64,000 nt of DNA from CAVZTX01 sp963778375 (GTDB lineage: Bacteria > Chloroflexota > Ktedonobacteria > Ktedonobacterales > Ktedonobacteraceae), in assembly GCA_963778375.1 (NCBI GenBank), contig CAVZTX010000005.1, positions 1 through 64,000 of the forward strand. Direction: 5' to 3'. The position numbers and the translations under genes were made by a program. The notes under the pieces are model-generated. The model searched no databases, was not told where the DNA came from, and was given only the letters and a program-made list of their open reading frames with translations. Below, piece after piece: positions 7,899 through 18,218 of the stretch. Numbering within the stretch: the stretch's first letter is position 1; the number at the start of each line of letters is the position of its first letter.

Positions 7899-10452
7899 CT
7901 ACGCCCACCTTATCAATCCCATCTCATGCTTCCCTCCCAAAGCTGGATGATTCGGCAACACCCTCACTCCATACGCAATACTTCCACTCTCAGGAGGTTG
8001 CAAGCGAATCTCATACCGATACGAGCCGTCCCCCTCTTGTCGGGTGTACGTCATAGGCAATGTGTGCTGTGGAACAACCGATTCGTCGCTGGCTTCGCCG
8101 TAGACGAGTTCGACGGTGAGGTCTTCGGGGCGAAGTTGGTCGGTGCGGACCCAGGCGTTGACGTTGATGCCTTCGCCGAGGCTGAGTTGGCCGTCGCGGC
8201 GACCATCGGCGTAGAGGGCGAGGCTGGCCCAGCCCTGGCGGATTTTGTCCTTCCAGGCGGCAAGGGTGCGGGCCTGTTCGTAGCGGCTCTTTTCGATGCG
8301 CATGCCTTGTTCGATGGCCGGGACGTAGAAGCGGGTGGTGTATTCTTTGACCATGCGGCGCATGCTGAAGGTGGGGGCGCAGGTGCGTATGGCCTCCTTC
8401 ATGATGGCGATCCAGTGATGCGGGATGCCGTCGGAGCCGCGATCGTAGTAGGTGGGGATGATCTCGTTTTCGAGCAGCGAATAGAGGGAGAGGCTGTCTG
8501 CCTCGGCCTGCACGTTTGCGTCGTGGTATTCACGTTCTTCGCCGATGGCCCAGCCGTTTTTGCCGTTGTAGGCTTCGGCCCACCAGCCATCGAGGATGCT
8601 GCAATTGGGTTGGCCGTTGAGCGCTGCCTTCTGGCCGCTGGTACCGCTGGCTTCGTGTGGTCGAATGGGGTTGTTCAGCCAGAGGTCGGTGCCGGACACG
8701 AGGTGGCGAGCCATGTCGATGTCGTAGTTTTCCAGGAAAATGACTTTGCCACGGAATGCATCGCTGCGCGAGATGCGATAGACCTGCTCGATCAGGGCTT
8801 TGCCTGGTTCGTCGGCGGGGTGAGCCTTACCGGCAAAGATGATTTGCACGGGTCGTTCAGGATTATTCAGGATGCGACTCAAGCGGTCAATATCGCGGAA
8901 GATGAGGGTTGCGCGTTTGTAGGTTGCGAAGCGGCGTGCAAAGCCGATGATCAGGGCGTTGGGATTGAGCATGTGCTCAAATTCTGCTATCTGGACGGAA
9001 CCTTCACCGAGGCGCAAGTGGTGTTGCCTCAGGTGGTGACGCACATAATTGATCAGCGACTCTTTGCGCTGCACATGGGTCTTCCAGAGCGCTTCGTCAG
9101 GGATGTTCTCGACGCGCTTCCAGAAATCGGGGTCGTCCATGTATTTTCCCCAATCCGCGTCCAGGTAGCGTCCAAAGAGAACATTCATCTCAGGAGAGAG
9201 CCAGGAAGGAGTATGTACACCGTTGGTAATGTATTCGATTGGTACCTCGTCTGCATCAACGCCGGGCCATAGGAATTGCCACATCTTGCGTGAGACGGCT
9301 CCGTGCAGCTTGCTCACACCGTTGTGCTGGCCTGTTAAACGCAGTGCCAGGACAGTCATGCCATAGGTTGGACCCCAACCGTGATCCTCGCGTGCCACTT
9401 CGAGGAATTGATCGCGTGTTAAGCCCAGTTGTCCCCAGTAAGAGTTAAAGTACTTGTCAATCAGGTCATAGCTGAAGGTATCGTTGCCGGCCGGTACCGG
9501 TGTATGCGTGGTGAAGATGGAGTTAGCGGCAACTGCTTCGCGAGCCTCACTGAAAGAAAGCCCTGTGGCGACCAGTTCGCGGCAGCGTTCGAGATTGAGG
9601 AAGGCTGCATGTCCCTCGTTAATATGCCAGGCGGCGGGAGATATGCCCAAAGCGCGTAGTGCGCGCACTCCACCTATGCCGAGCACAATTTCTTGCGCGA
9701 TGCGCATCTCGCGGTCTCCACCATACAGGCGTGCTGAGAGTTCGCGGTCATTTGGTGCATTGGGGGCAACGTCGGTGTCCATGAGGTATAAGGGGACACG
9801 TCCTACCTGGAGCTTCCAGACTTTAGCGGAAATACGTCGCCCTGGGAGATCAACGTCGATAAGTACCTCATTGCCGTTTAGTATCGAGGGCGGGAATGGC
9901 GGGAGCTTCTGAAAAATGCAACTTGTCGTAAAATGCTTCCTGGATGCCGTCACGAGTAATGTTCTGACGAAAATAGCCCTGTGGATAGAGGAAGCCAACA
10001 CCAACAAAGGGCAGGCCGAGATCACTCGCCTCTTTGCAATGGTCGCCGGAAAGAATACCCAGGCCGCCGGAGTAGATGGGAACAGACTCGTGCAGACCAA
10101 ATTCGGCGGAGAAATAGGCAATTGTCTGGTTGGTCAGTTCGGGATAGGTACTCGAAAACCAGGTGTCGTCTGCACTTGGATGCATGTAATGATCGAAGTC
10201 TCGCATGACGTTATCATAGCGTTCCAGGTAGGCTGAATCGTGCGCCGCGTCTTCAAGCAGCCGGGGTCGCACTTCGCTCAGAAAGCGAACGGGATTATGC
10301 CAGGCCGCATTCCACAAGTCTGGGTCTAGTGTTCGGTAGAGGGCGCGGGCCTCGGGATGCCAGCTCCACCAGAGGTTATATGCGAGTTCATAGAGTCGGC
10401 TAATGCGCGAGGGCATGGTGGGGAAGACCGTCATGCGGCCAAAAACTTTCAC
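7899..10452 (-). CDS. glgP: Alpha-glucan (glycogen) phosphorylase, one frameshift
   Basis: A GT35 phosphorylase of the type with an extra N-terminal segment (LYELAYNLWWSWHPEA). It releases glucose-1-phosphate from glycogen or maltodextrins using pyridoxal phosphate. Visible marks are AYFSAEFGLHESVPIYSGG, HINEGHAAF, ITNGVHTPSW, FARRFATYKRA and the PLP-lysine region EASGTSGQKAALNG. The start is GTG 10452 (AAGGAAA upstream) or ATG 10434. One single-base shift at about 9912, in an A5/T5 run, separates the first 180 residues from the rest; the two frames join as YDKLHF-QKLPPF. The rest of the protein is well conserved, so an assembly indel is more likely than a dead gene. A near-consensus promoter lies upstream. 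Confidence 0.9.
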
Positions 10453-10529
10453 AGGGCTGAGTTTCCTTTCTTTTCGTCAGAGGAAGTAAATGTATTATGG
10501 TGCGAGTATTGCAATTTCTACTACTATTC

Positions 10530-10558
10530 AGTATATCCCGTGGGAAAAATGAGGTCAA
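10530..10558 (-). promoter_or_regulatory. Sigma-70-type promoter of glgP
   Basis: On the minus strand TTGACC (10558-10553) and TATACT (10535-10530) are separated by exactly 17 bases, about 80 bases ahead of the glgP start. Only one mismatch to the -35 consensus and one to the -10. Confidence 0.65.
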
Positions 10559-10587
10559 TAATTAAGATGCTCAACAACGTAGAAGTT

Positions 10588-10614
10588 GTCATCCTGAGCG
10601 AAAGCGAAGGATCT
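10588..10614. repeat. Interspersed repeat, half-unit (TCATCCTGAGCG family)
   Basis: GTCATCCTGAGCG followed by AAAGCGAAGGATCT is the same unit, with one base difference, as both arms of the long hairpin at 42020-42085. It lies between the glgP promoter and the end of the helicase gene. Confidence 0.7.
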
Positions 10615-10648
10615 CTCGTCATCCCTTGGTAACCTTTTGCCTCAAATA

Positions 10649-13600
10649 CTATTGAGTAAAAGTAATGTGCTTCCAGTATCCACAGGAGAAGGTTGCCGCA
10701 CATTCCACCCAAGCCCCCTCACGGCTTTTCTTTACTTGCATAGGGCTATTGCATTTACATCGCACATTTCTGAGCCAGGGTATGTCCTGAAGATGACTTT
10801 CTCCCACCTGGATTATTGGGGAGTGGGGTTCGTCTTTGCTATATTGTTCACATCCATAGAAAGGGAGAGCAGCACCCTTCATCAGTTTAGGTACCATCCT
10901 TTGGCCACATAAACAATTTGAGAAGACTACCAATTCTCCTTTTCTTACTTGAATATCATCCCCTTGTTGCCCACTTTTCCTAGAGGGCCCTGTTTGTTCT
11001 TTAGACTCTTTCTTAATCGCTTTGTATAACTCTTCCCAGACCATTTTAGCAGTTCTCTGAGATTTTTTTCGAATCATTAATTCGTGCCTATCTACATGAG
11101 ATAGTATGTTTAGACTACCATCATAGATAATTTCTTCATCAATGATTGCGTGCTTCATATGCGCCTTTGGATACTCTAGGACCTCTATACCTTCCTTTTT
11201 GAGCATATCTTCGATTTCAGAGGATATTTCAAATCGTTCACGAGGATCTATCACAACGGTGACAGTAACTCCCATTTTACGCTTTTCAGATAAAATATCT
11301 AGAAATTCCTTTGCCCTGTTTGCAAGATAAGGACTAACGATAACTATACATCTTTTCGCTGCCTCTAAGTCCTGCTTAAAGCGAGGATAAAATGTCGTTT
11401 CATTCAAACGTTCTTCATAGAAATTCTCAGGATCGAGTTGGCTATTGCCCAGTAGTTGTTGTAATTTTTTACTTTCCAGATGCCTATTTTGCCTTTCCAC
11501 CAGAGTGCTCGGTGGCAATTCTAGGATCTCGGATGAGTTTATAATGCTTGAATTTCTCGCCTCTAAATTTACCTTACGCAGAATAGAATCTTCTGGAAAA
11601 TATAATCCACCTTCCTTATAACAGGCGGTTTCGATATGTCGGCTATTAGCCACAACAATCAGTTTGTGTCTAGCTCTTGTGATGGCAACGTTTATCAAGC
11701 GCATTGCATCTTTGCCGCTTACGATAAATTCTCGTCTGGGAGGAACCGGCGATGATTCAACTGTATCGAAAATAACAACGTCGAATTCAAGCCCTTGAAA
11801 TTTGTGGACGGTTCCAGCTCGTACGAGATGCTTCATGCCATTGTCTTCAATCAGACGTTGCAGAAGTTTTGCCTGCTTGCTATAGGGTGTGACAATCCCA
11901 ATTCTTTCTGTACCTTCCTGATTTGGATGGTTTCCTAACGATAATAATGTCCGCCGAGCAATAGCGATGGTACAAAGGGCATGATAGATGTTAAAGCGCG
12001 AACCTGATTCAGGCCGAATTGCAACAGGTGAAGCATCGCTTGTATCGCATAACACAAGATGTTGTCCAGGGACAGGCTCAATATGGGCAAGTTGTTCTCA
12101 AGGGACTCTTGTTAATTCGTCATGCAAGAGCCCTTTATAAACATATTTGCTTGCAATAATCGAAATATGTGGATGCATGCGAGATTGATAGTCGAGCATT
12201 ACGCAGGCTTTATGTCCATCAAGATCGGTTTTAAGAGTGATACCAAGCCTAGAAAATAGATCGGTACCCAACCATGATACTGCTAGCTTCTCCTCATCTT
12301 CTAGTAGTCCTTTGTTGTCTTTTGATGAGCATATTGGCGCAAGTTGTTGAGGGTCTCCAATGGTTATGACTGAACGATGAGCCCGTGAAGCGGCAATATA
12401 AATAGCAGGCATAGGTGCTGCTGAAATTTCATCAACGATTACGACATCGAAGCGACGGTCTTTCAATGCGGCACTCATGTATAGTTTACTCAGGGTGGTT
12501 GCCACTATCTGTGCTTCCGCTAAGATTTGTTTCTCTAGCTCCTGGAGTGCCCGGTTGAGTTCTTCGATTTGCCCACGTATAGCTGTACTAATTTTGTTGA
12601 GTTCTCGCTCTTGCTGCTGAAAATATTGTTGTGTGGCTTCCAATCTCTGATCGCCTTCAATCAGGCGTTGTTTTAATGGTAAGATTGAAGCCTGTAGACT
12701 TGCAATGCGTTCTGCAGCTTGAGTTGGGGTATTTAGTTGACTCCTTATTTGTTGCAGGCGACGTACATGCTTTTCAAGCTCTGACTCGCAGACAGCGCGT
12801 TGTGCGTAAGCTCGATTTAATTGCTCCTGTAGCGCTTTTTGTCTCTCTGCGATCCACCAGATTTGGTAATTGATATCTGAAACTTCTCTTTCTAATGTAT
12901 TGATGCGTATACCTTTAAATATCCGTGTGAGTTTGCTCAATTGTTGAGCAGTAGCGAGTTGTGTTGTTCGATTGTCCTGCTGCTCTTTGAGTTGATGGTA
13001 AGCAGTTCCCAAACGAACGTACTCTGCATTTACAGGCATCAGTTGCTGCTCGATAGTCCGATATTGCTGCATAGTTTGCCAGTAACTTTCTTCCCATACA
13101 GTCTTTTCCCTGGTTAGTGCTGTTATTCGCTGGTTCTCAATAGTCTGCAATCTGTCTAACTCTGATTCTAAGCTATTACACTAGTAGCCGCTTGCTGACG
13201 TTGGTTCCCCCAGTCATTTTGTATCTTCAGACTGTCGGTTATTAATTTCTGTAAATCTCCTTCAACTTGACACAGAGATGTTTCAAGCTGTTCCCTTCCT
13301 TGGTACAAATGAGCAGACTTGCGTTTAGCGATAGCTGAAATGGAAATATTTTCATACTCTGTCTTTTTGAGTTCAGGAAGCTGGGTTGCCCCATAACGAA
13401 GAACCCTTCCTTCGCGCAGTTTGTTATTCATACCTGCCTTGCTGCACAAGTCAGCAACTTGCTTAATGGCATTATCTACCGCAATGTTAGTATGTGAAGT
13501 GATAAGCACTGTTCGTTCTGAAATGAGATGCTCAAGCGCAATAGCTGCTAAAGTTACTGTCTTTCCAGTACCTGGAGGCCCGATAATATACGTAACCTCG

Positions 13601-14118
13601 CTACCCAAGGCCATATTGATTGCTCGCCTTTGAGATTCATTCGGTTCAAATACGGTGGGAGATATTGAGGATGGTACTTCGCTGCAATATGATTGCTCTC
13701 CGAACACTTTCAGACCAAGTTTTTCGTCATACTCCAAGGTATTTTGAAGCGTTTCACGTAGTCGCCTAGTGAGCTCAATGCTATCGTCTAATAAAGTGAT
13801 CTGTTTTAGAGCTTCTGATGGGAGGGGGTTACTTGTTGCGATAGTTATCTTCGTACCAGTTGAGGTGACAATCATCGGTTTGATTGATGTACTGCCAAGT
13901 TCTTTGATACGTACAGGGGTATCATCTTCAGGAGTCCAAGGTTCTATTAGTGAGTATTGATAAAGGTAGAAACCGTTTTGTTCTCCACAGGGTTCCCCAT
14001 CAACTGCGATATAGGATCTCGAATTACTGCCTTTTTCTTTTACCTTGATCTCGATTTCTAATGCTCTGTCCATTTCCGAGAGCATTTGCTGGGGTGAAAT
14101 AACTACAGTGTTAACCAA
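10649..14118 (-). pseudogene. SF1 helicase - PLD nuclease fusion (Mokosh type II-like), one shift and one in-frame stop
   Basis: From TTG 14118 (GAAGG upstream) the protein reads as an SF1 helicase of the COG1112/UPF1 type. Motifs are I (GPPGTGKT), II (VIVDEISAA), III (IGDPQQLAP), IV (DYQSRMHP), V (GTVHKFQGLEFD) and VI (VAITRARHKL), with a long coiled-coil insertion between I and II. A phospholipase D-type nuclease domain follows (HMKHAIIDEEIIYDGSLNIL), then a Cys-rich zinc-ribbon tail. This one-polypeptide arrangement is that of the anti-phage system Mokosh type II. A one-base loss near 13178 and an in-frame TGA at 12098-12100 interrupt it; the frame is the same on both sides of that TGA. 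It is either decayed or carries sequence errors. Confidence 0.7.
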
Positions 14119-14396
14119 ATCAACCTTCGCATTCTAACATCATCGTATACGATTGTATGCTGTGTAGCCATTAGAAGGCTTTTATGCAATGGGGGATAAG
14201 ATGCTGCTTCTATACGCAAGATTAAAGGAGGCAAAAGTATAAGGGTCGTGGAGAGAAAAGCAGTACTAAAAGATGTTCAAGCAAATTCCGAGTCCCCCAA
14301 CTCAATTATAGTTGCCTAAATGCTGGTTAAGCATACATGACGAAGCCTTGGCTGTCAATGTGATGGGAAATTTGGAAAGTTCTGGTCAGTATCAAG

Positions 14397-14488
14397 ATTG
14401 CCTTCCTGTGTCAGATGTTCTATACTACTCTTGCTGTAGAGGCGAACTTTAAAGTTACCCGAAAGCTTGATTAGACCAGGAAGGCAAT
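14397..14488 (+). promoter_or_regulatory. 12-bp inverted repeat that can mask the next gene's ribosome site
   Basis: ATTGCCTTCCTG (14397-14408) is the exact reverse complement of CAGGAAGGCAAT (14477-14488). The second arm contains the AGGAAGG ribosome site of the gene starting at 14495. In RNA the stem would hide that site. The rest of 14119-14494 shows no gene. Confidence 0.45.
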
Positions 14489-14494
14489 TATACT

Positions 14495-15082
14495 ATGGCG
14501 AGTCCTAGAGGCACTCGTACGCCAGGTGCTCGGTATCCAGAAGACAGTCCACTGAAACCCTCACGCAGGAGCAACGAGACTTTGTGGTCGCGGCAGTGGA
14601 GCATGATTGTGGGGGTTATATTGCTTGTGGTAGCAGCTCTATGGCTTGGGTGGTTGCTATTGCATAGGGGAACATCAGTAGGTCTATCCCTCTTACCATT
14701 CCCTGGGTTGCCTCCTCTGAATACACCGATTGGGCAGCCTTCTCCATTGGTGGCGGCTGGTGTTACGCTAGGGCGCCCTTCCCAGACGCCAGCGCTGAGT
14801 CAGCAGCAGGCACTACTGCTTGCAGGGCAGCTTGAACCCGATGCGGCTGCGAATGCGAAACAGACGAGCAGTGAATATGTGCTCCTGAATTATACAAATA
14901 CAAGCTCGTCTACTTCTCATTCGAATTTGCGCAATGTTCCTGTCTGGTTGGTGCAGTATCAACAAATTCCGCTTGCTTCCGATTCGTCTGTTGATCCCAA
15001 TGCACCTGCTCACGCGACATATGATCTTTACGTCTTTTTAGATGCGAATAGCGGTAAGGAATTGCTGAAGATTTCGGCTTGA
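14495..15082 (+). CDS. Single-pass membrane protein with extracytoplasmic domain, unknown
   Basis: A 195-residue protein with a basic, Pro/Arg-rich cytoplasmic head, one membrane segment (about residues 36-57, MIVGVILLVVAALWLGWLLL) and a Ser/Thr/Pro-rich outer part. The C-terminal 70 residues (VPVWLVQYQQIPL, ATYDLYVFLDANSGKELL) resemble a small beta domain of the PepSY-like kind, in which a conserved residue value is stored or sensed; that resemblance is weak. AGGAAGG at 14478-14484 is the ribosome site. It converges with the response regulator gene that ends five bases downstream. Function not recognised. Confidence 0.7.
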   Translation: MASPRGTRTPGARYPEDSPLKPSRRSNETLWSRQWSMIVGVILLVVAALWLGWLLLHRGTSVGLSLLPFPGLPPLNTPIGQPSPLVAAGVTLGRPSQTPALSQQQALLLAGQLEPDAAANAKQTSSEYVLLNYTNTSSSTSHSNLRNVPVWLVQYQQIPLASDSSVDPNAPAHATYDLYVFLDANSGKELLKISA

Positions 15083-15086
15083 GCTA

Positions 15087-15776
15087 TCAGGCTTCGTGCA
15101 TCTTAATCCAGCCATGACGCAATGCATGGACCACAGCAGCAGTTCGATCATTCACGGACAGCTTCTTGAGGATAGACGTGATGTGGTTTTTCACCGTCTG
15201 GTCGCTGATCTTCAATGACTTGGCGATTTCCTTGTTGCTGTTGCCTCGTGCGATATAGTCCAGAATTTCCACCTCGCGGCTGGAAAGCGGTGAATAGAGG
15301 TCTTTGGTGGCGGTATCTTCCTCTTCCACGGCCAGTTCGCGGAATGATTTGAGGACGCGGCTGGCGAGTTGGGGCTTCGAGAGTACGTCGTCGTTGATCA
15401 AATATTCGCCCCGACTGACCCTGCGTACAGCATCCACCAGTTCTTCGGGTGTGATATTGCGGGCATAATACGCGGCTGCGCCAACCTTGATAGATTGAAA
15501 TAGACGCTCCTCGTCTTCGGATGGGGTAAGGACGATAATTGCCATACGTGGAGCGAGATGACGCATCTGTCGTGCTATCTCCAGCGCGTCAGATGCTGTG
15601 AGACCTGCGTCGATAATCGCCACATCAGGACTGCCTGTGCGGACTAATTCGAGGACCTCCGTGCCATCGGTGCATGTACCAAGAATTATGCAGTCACCCA
15701 TTTGTTCGAGAGTGGAGCAAATACCTTGACGAAATAAGGGTTGCTCATCAATGATGATGACCCGTATTGTATCCAT
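15087..15776 (-). CDS. NarL/LuxR-type response regulator
   Basis: A 229-residue two-domain regulator. ATG 15776 is preferred to the upstream 15788 start because GAGGG lies just before it. The receiver domain has an acidic pair (IIIDEQP), the phosphate-accepting Asp in DVAIIDAGLT and Thr in VLTPSED. The usual conserved Lys is replaced by Arg-Asn (AYYARN). The C-terminal LuxR helix-turn-helix is clear (LSSREVEILDYIARGNSNKE, then VKNHITSILKKL). It follows the MglA-like GTPase gene by 31 bases on the same strand, so the two form an operon. No cognate kinase adjoins it. Confidence 0.9.
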   Translation of the reverse strand: MDTIRVIIIDEQPLFRQGICSTLEQMGDCIILGTCTDGTEVLELVRTGSPDVAIIDAGLTASDALEIARQMRHLAPRMAIIVLTPSEDEERLFQSIKVGAAAYYARNITPEELVDAVRRVSRGEYLINDDVLSKPQLASRVLKSFRELAVEEEDTATKDLYSPLSSREVEILDYIARGNSNKEIAKSLKISDQTVKNHITSILKKLSVNDRTAAVVHALRHGWIKMHEA

Positions 15777-15807
15777 AGAATCCCTCACAGCAGCGCAGCC
15801 TATCTAG

Positions 15808-16392
15808 CTAAATGCGTTCCAATCGACGCAATGTGGAGTTGATGCCTACACGCAGGCACTCGATGACACCTTTCCCAGTTACGGCTATCGACTCGTAGCT
15901 GGGAACCCGGTAAGGATTGAGGTACTGTTCCAGCACGGACACGGGAAGGATTTCTTGTAAATCCCGCTTATTCCATTGCATAACCAGGGGAAAGTCATTT
16001 ATGTCCTTGTTCATGCGACGAAGCTGCTCTTGTAGTTCGTTCCAGCTTTCGATGTTCTCTTGCAATTTGCTGGCCTGGGAGTCAGCGACAAATACAACAC
16101 AGTCAGCACCTTTGAGGACAGAGATGCGTGTCTGCTGGTACAGTACCTGGCCGGGGACGGTGTACAGTTGAAAGCGAATCGTGAAGCCATGAACCTTGCC
16201 AAGTTCGAGGGGTAGCAGGTCGAAATAGAGAGTACGTTCAGTTTCTGTATCTATGGAGACCATATCCCCTACATCTTGTGGATTGACGGCTTGATGGATG
16301 TAATGCAGATTGGTCGTTTTACCGCAAAGACCGATGCCGTAGTAGACGATCTTGCAGTTGATTTCGCGTTTGGCCATGTTGATCAGGGACAT
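15808..16392 (-). CDS. MglA-like small Ras-type GTPase
   Basis: About 194 residues from ATG 16392; the frame extends further upstream but the ribosome-site-like TAGGAG is at about 16405. GTPase motifs: G1 GIGLCGKTT, G3 in the MglA form TVPGQVLYQQ, G4 NKRDL. Prokaryotic MglA-type GTPases switch cell polarity or motility, or pair with Roadblock proteins in other signalling; none of these partners is visible here. The downstream neighbour is a response regulator, and both are driven by the promoter at 16543-16570. Confidence 0.85.
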   Translation of the reverse strand: MSLINMAKREINCKIVYYGIGLCGKTTNLHYIHQAVNPQDVGDMVSIDTETERTLYFDLLPLELGKVHGFTIRFQLYTVPGQVLYQQTRISVLKGADCVVFVADSQASKLQENIESWNELQEQLRRMNKDINDFPLVMQWNKRDLQEILPVSVLEQYLNPYRVPSYESIAVTGKGVIECLRVGINSTLRRLERI

Positions 16393-16542
16393 TGGTGGTT
16401 GTTCTCCTACCCGCTCTTGCGCGCCACTTTCTGAATGCTCAGTATACCACTTACGGAGCTGTAGAGATGAGATGGCGTCTCCTCCCAAACCGGGGTTGTT
16501 TGTGGTTGCCCGGCTGCAATCGTTCGCTCCTTGTTACGGGAC

Positions 16543-16570
16543 AGTATACCTTATTTCACGGAAATGTCAA
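16543..16570 (-). promoter_or_regulatory. Strong sigma-70-type promoter of the GTPase/regulator operon
   Basis: On the minus strand a perfect TTGACA (16570-16565) and TATACT (16548-16543) are 16 bases apart. The predicted leader to ATG 16392 is about 145 bases. The rest of the gap 16393-16721 shows no gene. Confidence 0.7.
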
Positions 16571-16721
16571 ATAAGGTGTGAGGCCGCATTACAGGCTGAC
16601 CTTATTTCTATTAAACAAGAGTATACTGCTTTTTCCCCTTATCTTACGCGCTTGTGTAAGCAGAGTCCTTGCTTTAACCTATGTTTGGTACTTATGGGCT
16701 AGTAACTGGGCATCTACCAGT

Positions 16722-17321
16722 TCAATAGAGTTCAAAAAACTCATCCGTCCCCAAGGTGGGAATGAGCTTTGGGGCCAACTTTGTCAGGGGTCCTGTTTGC
16801 GTCCAGAGCTTCAACCAGCCGTCGACACTTGAGCGGTAACACATGCGCTCTACGCTGAACAGCCGCTTCGTTGGATCGGTGAGGGTGAAACGGAACACTG
16901 GAGCGTATTGGGCGTAGCGATCCTGCTCGGCCCGCAATTGCTCGGTGATGCCCGGCCTCGACATCCCGAAAGGTCGTATTATGCTCAAAATCTCTTCGTA
17001 ATCGGGACCAGCTTGCTCGTAGACCTCGATCCGGTCGTGCTTGGCAGCAACGCGGTAGCGGCGGGCTTCAGGGTGCTGCTGTAGCTCAGATTCGATGACT
17101 GCTACCTCCTCTGGCTGAATCAGAGCTGGACGCTCTTTGGCCAGGGAAACCACGCCGTTGACGCTCTCGGTGATCTTGAAGCCTGATGGTAGTTCGGTGA
17201 CAGGTTCACCTTGATTCTGATCCGTACGAGCAAAGTAATAGCGTGGCTTGCCTGTCCTGGTCTGTCCTTGATACAAGGTGTAAGTATGACCTTTGCGATT
17301 GGTGTAATTGATGGGCATCAT
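16722..17321 (-). CDS. Conserved-looking hypothetical protein
   Basis: A 199-residue soluble protein, starting at one of two adjacent ATGs (17321 or 17318) right after an AGGAGGG ribosome site. The N-terminus (INYTNRKGHTYTLYQGQTRT, then GKPRYYFAR) reads like a small beta-rich binding domain. The remainder mixes strands and helices (EVAVIESELQQHPEARRYRV, MSRPGITEQLRAEQDRYAQY). No signal peptide, membrane segment or catalytic motif is evident. It is monocistronic: the next gene on its strand is about 330 bases away, and Uma2 diverges upstream. I do not recognise the family. Confidence 0.75.
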   Translation of the reverse strand: MMPINYTNRKGHTYTLYQGQTRTGKPRYYFARTDQNQGEPVTELPSGFKITESVNGVVSLAKERPALIQPEEVAVIESELQQHPEARRYRVAAKHDRIEVYEQAGPDYEEILSIIRPFGMSRPGITEQLRAEQDRYAQYAPVFRFTLTDPTKRLFSVERMCYRSSVDGWLKLWTQTGPLTKLAPKLIPTLGTDEFFELY

Positions 17322-17549
17322 GACCCTCCTGATGCTGTAAACAAAGCGAGCATTGATACGTTTGGTTTTCAGTTTTTATAAGCTGTTTCATTTTAGCATA
17401 TCTGAGCGTACGCCTTGGCACAAAATGCGGGCTTGGCAGGTGCTTCAATTTATGGTACCCTTGTGATACAGAGACATTTTTAGCTGCATCATGTTTCTGG
17501 CATGCTTCGAGATAGGCATGTGTTCTCCTCAAAGAAAGGCAGGGTTGAG

Positions 17550-18145
17550 ATGACAACCGTTGAACGACCATCGATGGTTCTTCCTGCTGATTGGGTGCCA
17601 GGGCCGAACAAGGCTCATGGACATATGATGATTATGCATCGTTGCCTGATGATGGGCAACGATACGAAATTATGAATGGAGTGCTGGTGATGGCTCCTGC
17701 ACCTGATGGTCCACATCAAGATGCTGTATTACGTATTGCTCATTACCTGTTAGTGCATGTCGAGTTTACCGGCTTAGGCAAGGTGCGTGTTGCCCCATTT
17801 GATGTACAACTGTCATCGAAAGATGTGTTTCAGCCGGATGTATTTGTCGTACTCAATGCTCACCTGAGCAGAATGCAAAAGAAAAAGATGATGGGTGCGC
17901 CTGATCTGGTTGTTGAGGTAGCTTCGCCCAGTACAGCTCTTTTGGATCGAGTGAACAAGTATGAAAAGTATGCCGAAGCTGGTGTTCAGGAATATTGGAT
18001 TGTCAACGTTGAGGCGGGTACTGTTCAAGTTTCAGTGTTAGAATCTGGTAAGTATCATTCACTCGGCATCTTTCGTGGACAGCAGACTTTACCCTCTCGG
18101 ATAGTGTCAAATCTACCTATACAGGTGGAGCAATTTTTCCCCTGA
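17550..18145 (+). CDS. Uma2-family (PD-(D/E)XK) endonuclease, N-terminal frameshift
   Basis: The body (from about 17610) is a Uma2/DUF820 protein: YEIMNGVLVMAPAP, FQPDVFVV, APDLVVEVASPST with the PD-(D/E)xK-type Asp, Glu and downstream Lys (RVNKYEKYAEAGVQEYWIV). The natural start is ATG 17550 with AGGCAGGG before it, giving MTTVERPSMVLPADWVPGP. A single-base loss near 17608 in an A run then shifts into the frame of QGSWTYDDYASLPDDG. Uma2 proteins are abundant in cyanobacteria and Chloroflexota; their substrates are largely unknown. It stands alone between divergent and downstream unrelated genes. Confidence 0.85.
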
Positions 18146-18218
18146 CACGCTCTTGACCCTCGCTTGCTCACCCTCTATACTAAATCGCAGAGTACGTGCA
18201 TTCAGGAGCAAAGAAAGC

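Noticed and set aside
7890..9272. 460-codon plus-strand open frame opposite glgP
   Set aside because: It is Val/Ala/Gly/Asp-rich, has no ribosome site, and mirrors the well-supported glgP frame codon by codon.
12098..12100. TGA as selenocysteine or recoded stop in the helicase-PLD gene
   Set aside because: No conserved Cys/Sec position is expected there and no SECIS-like hairpin is evident just after; CGA to TGA change or error is simpler.
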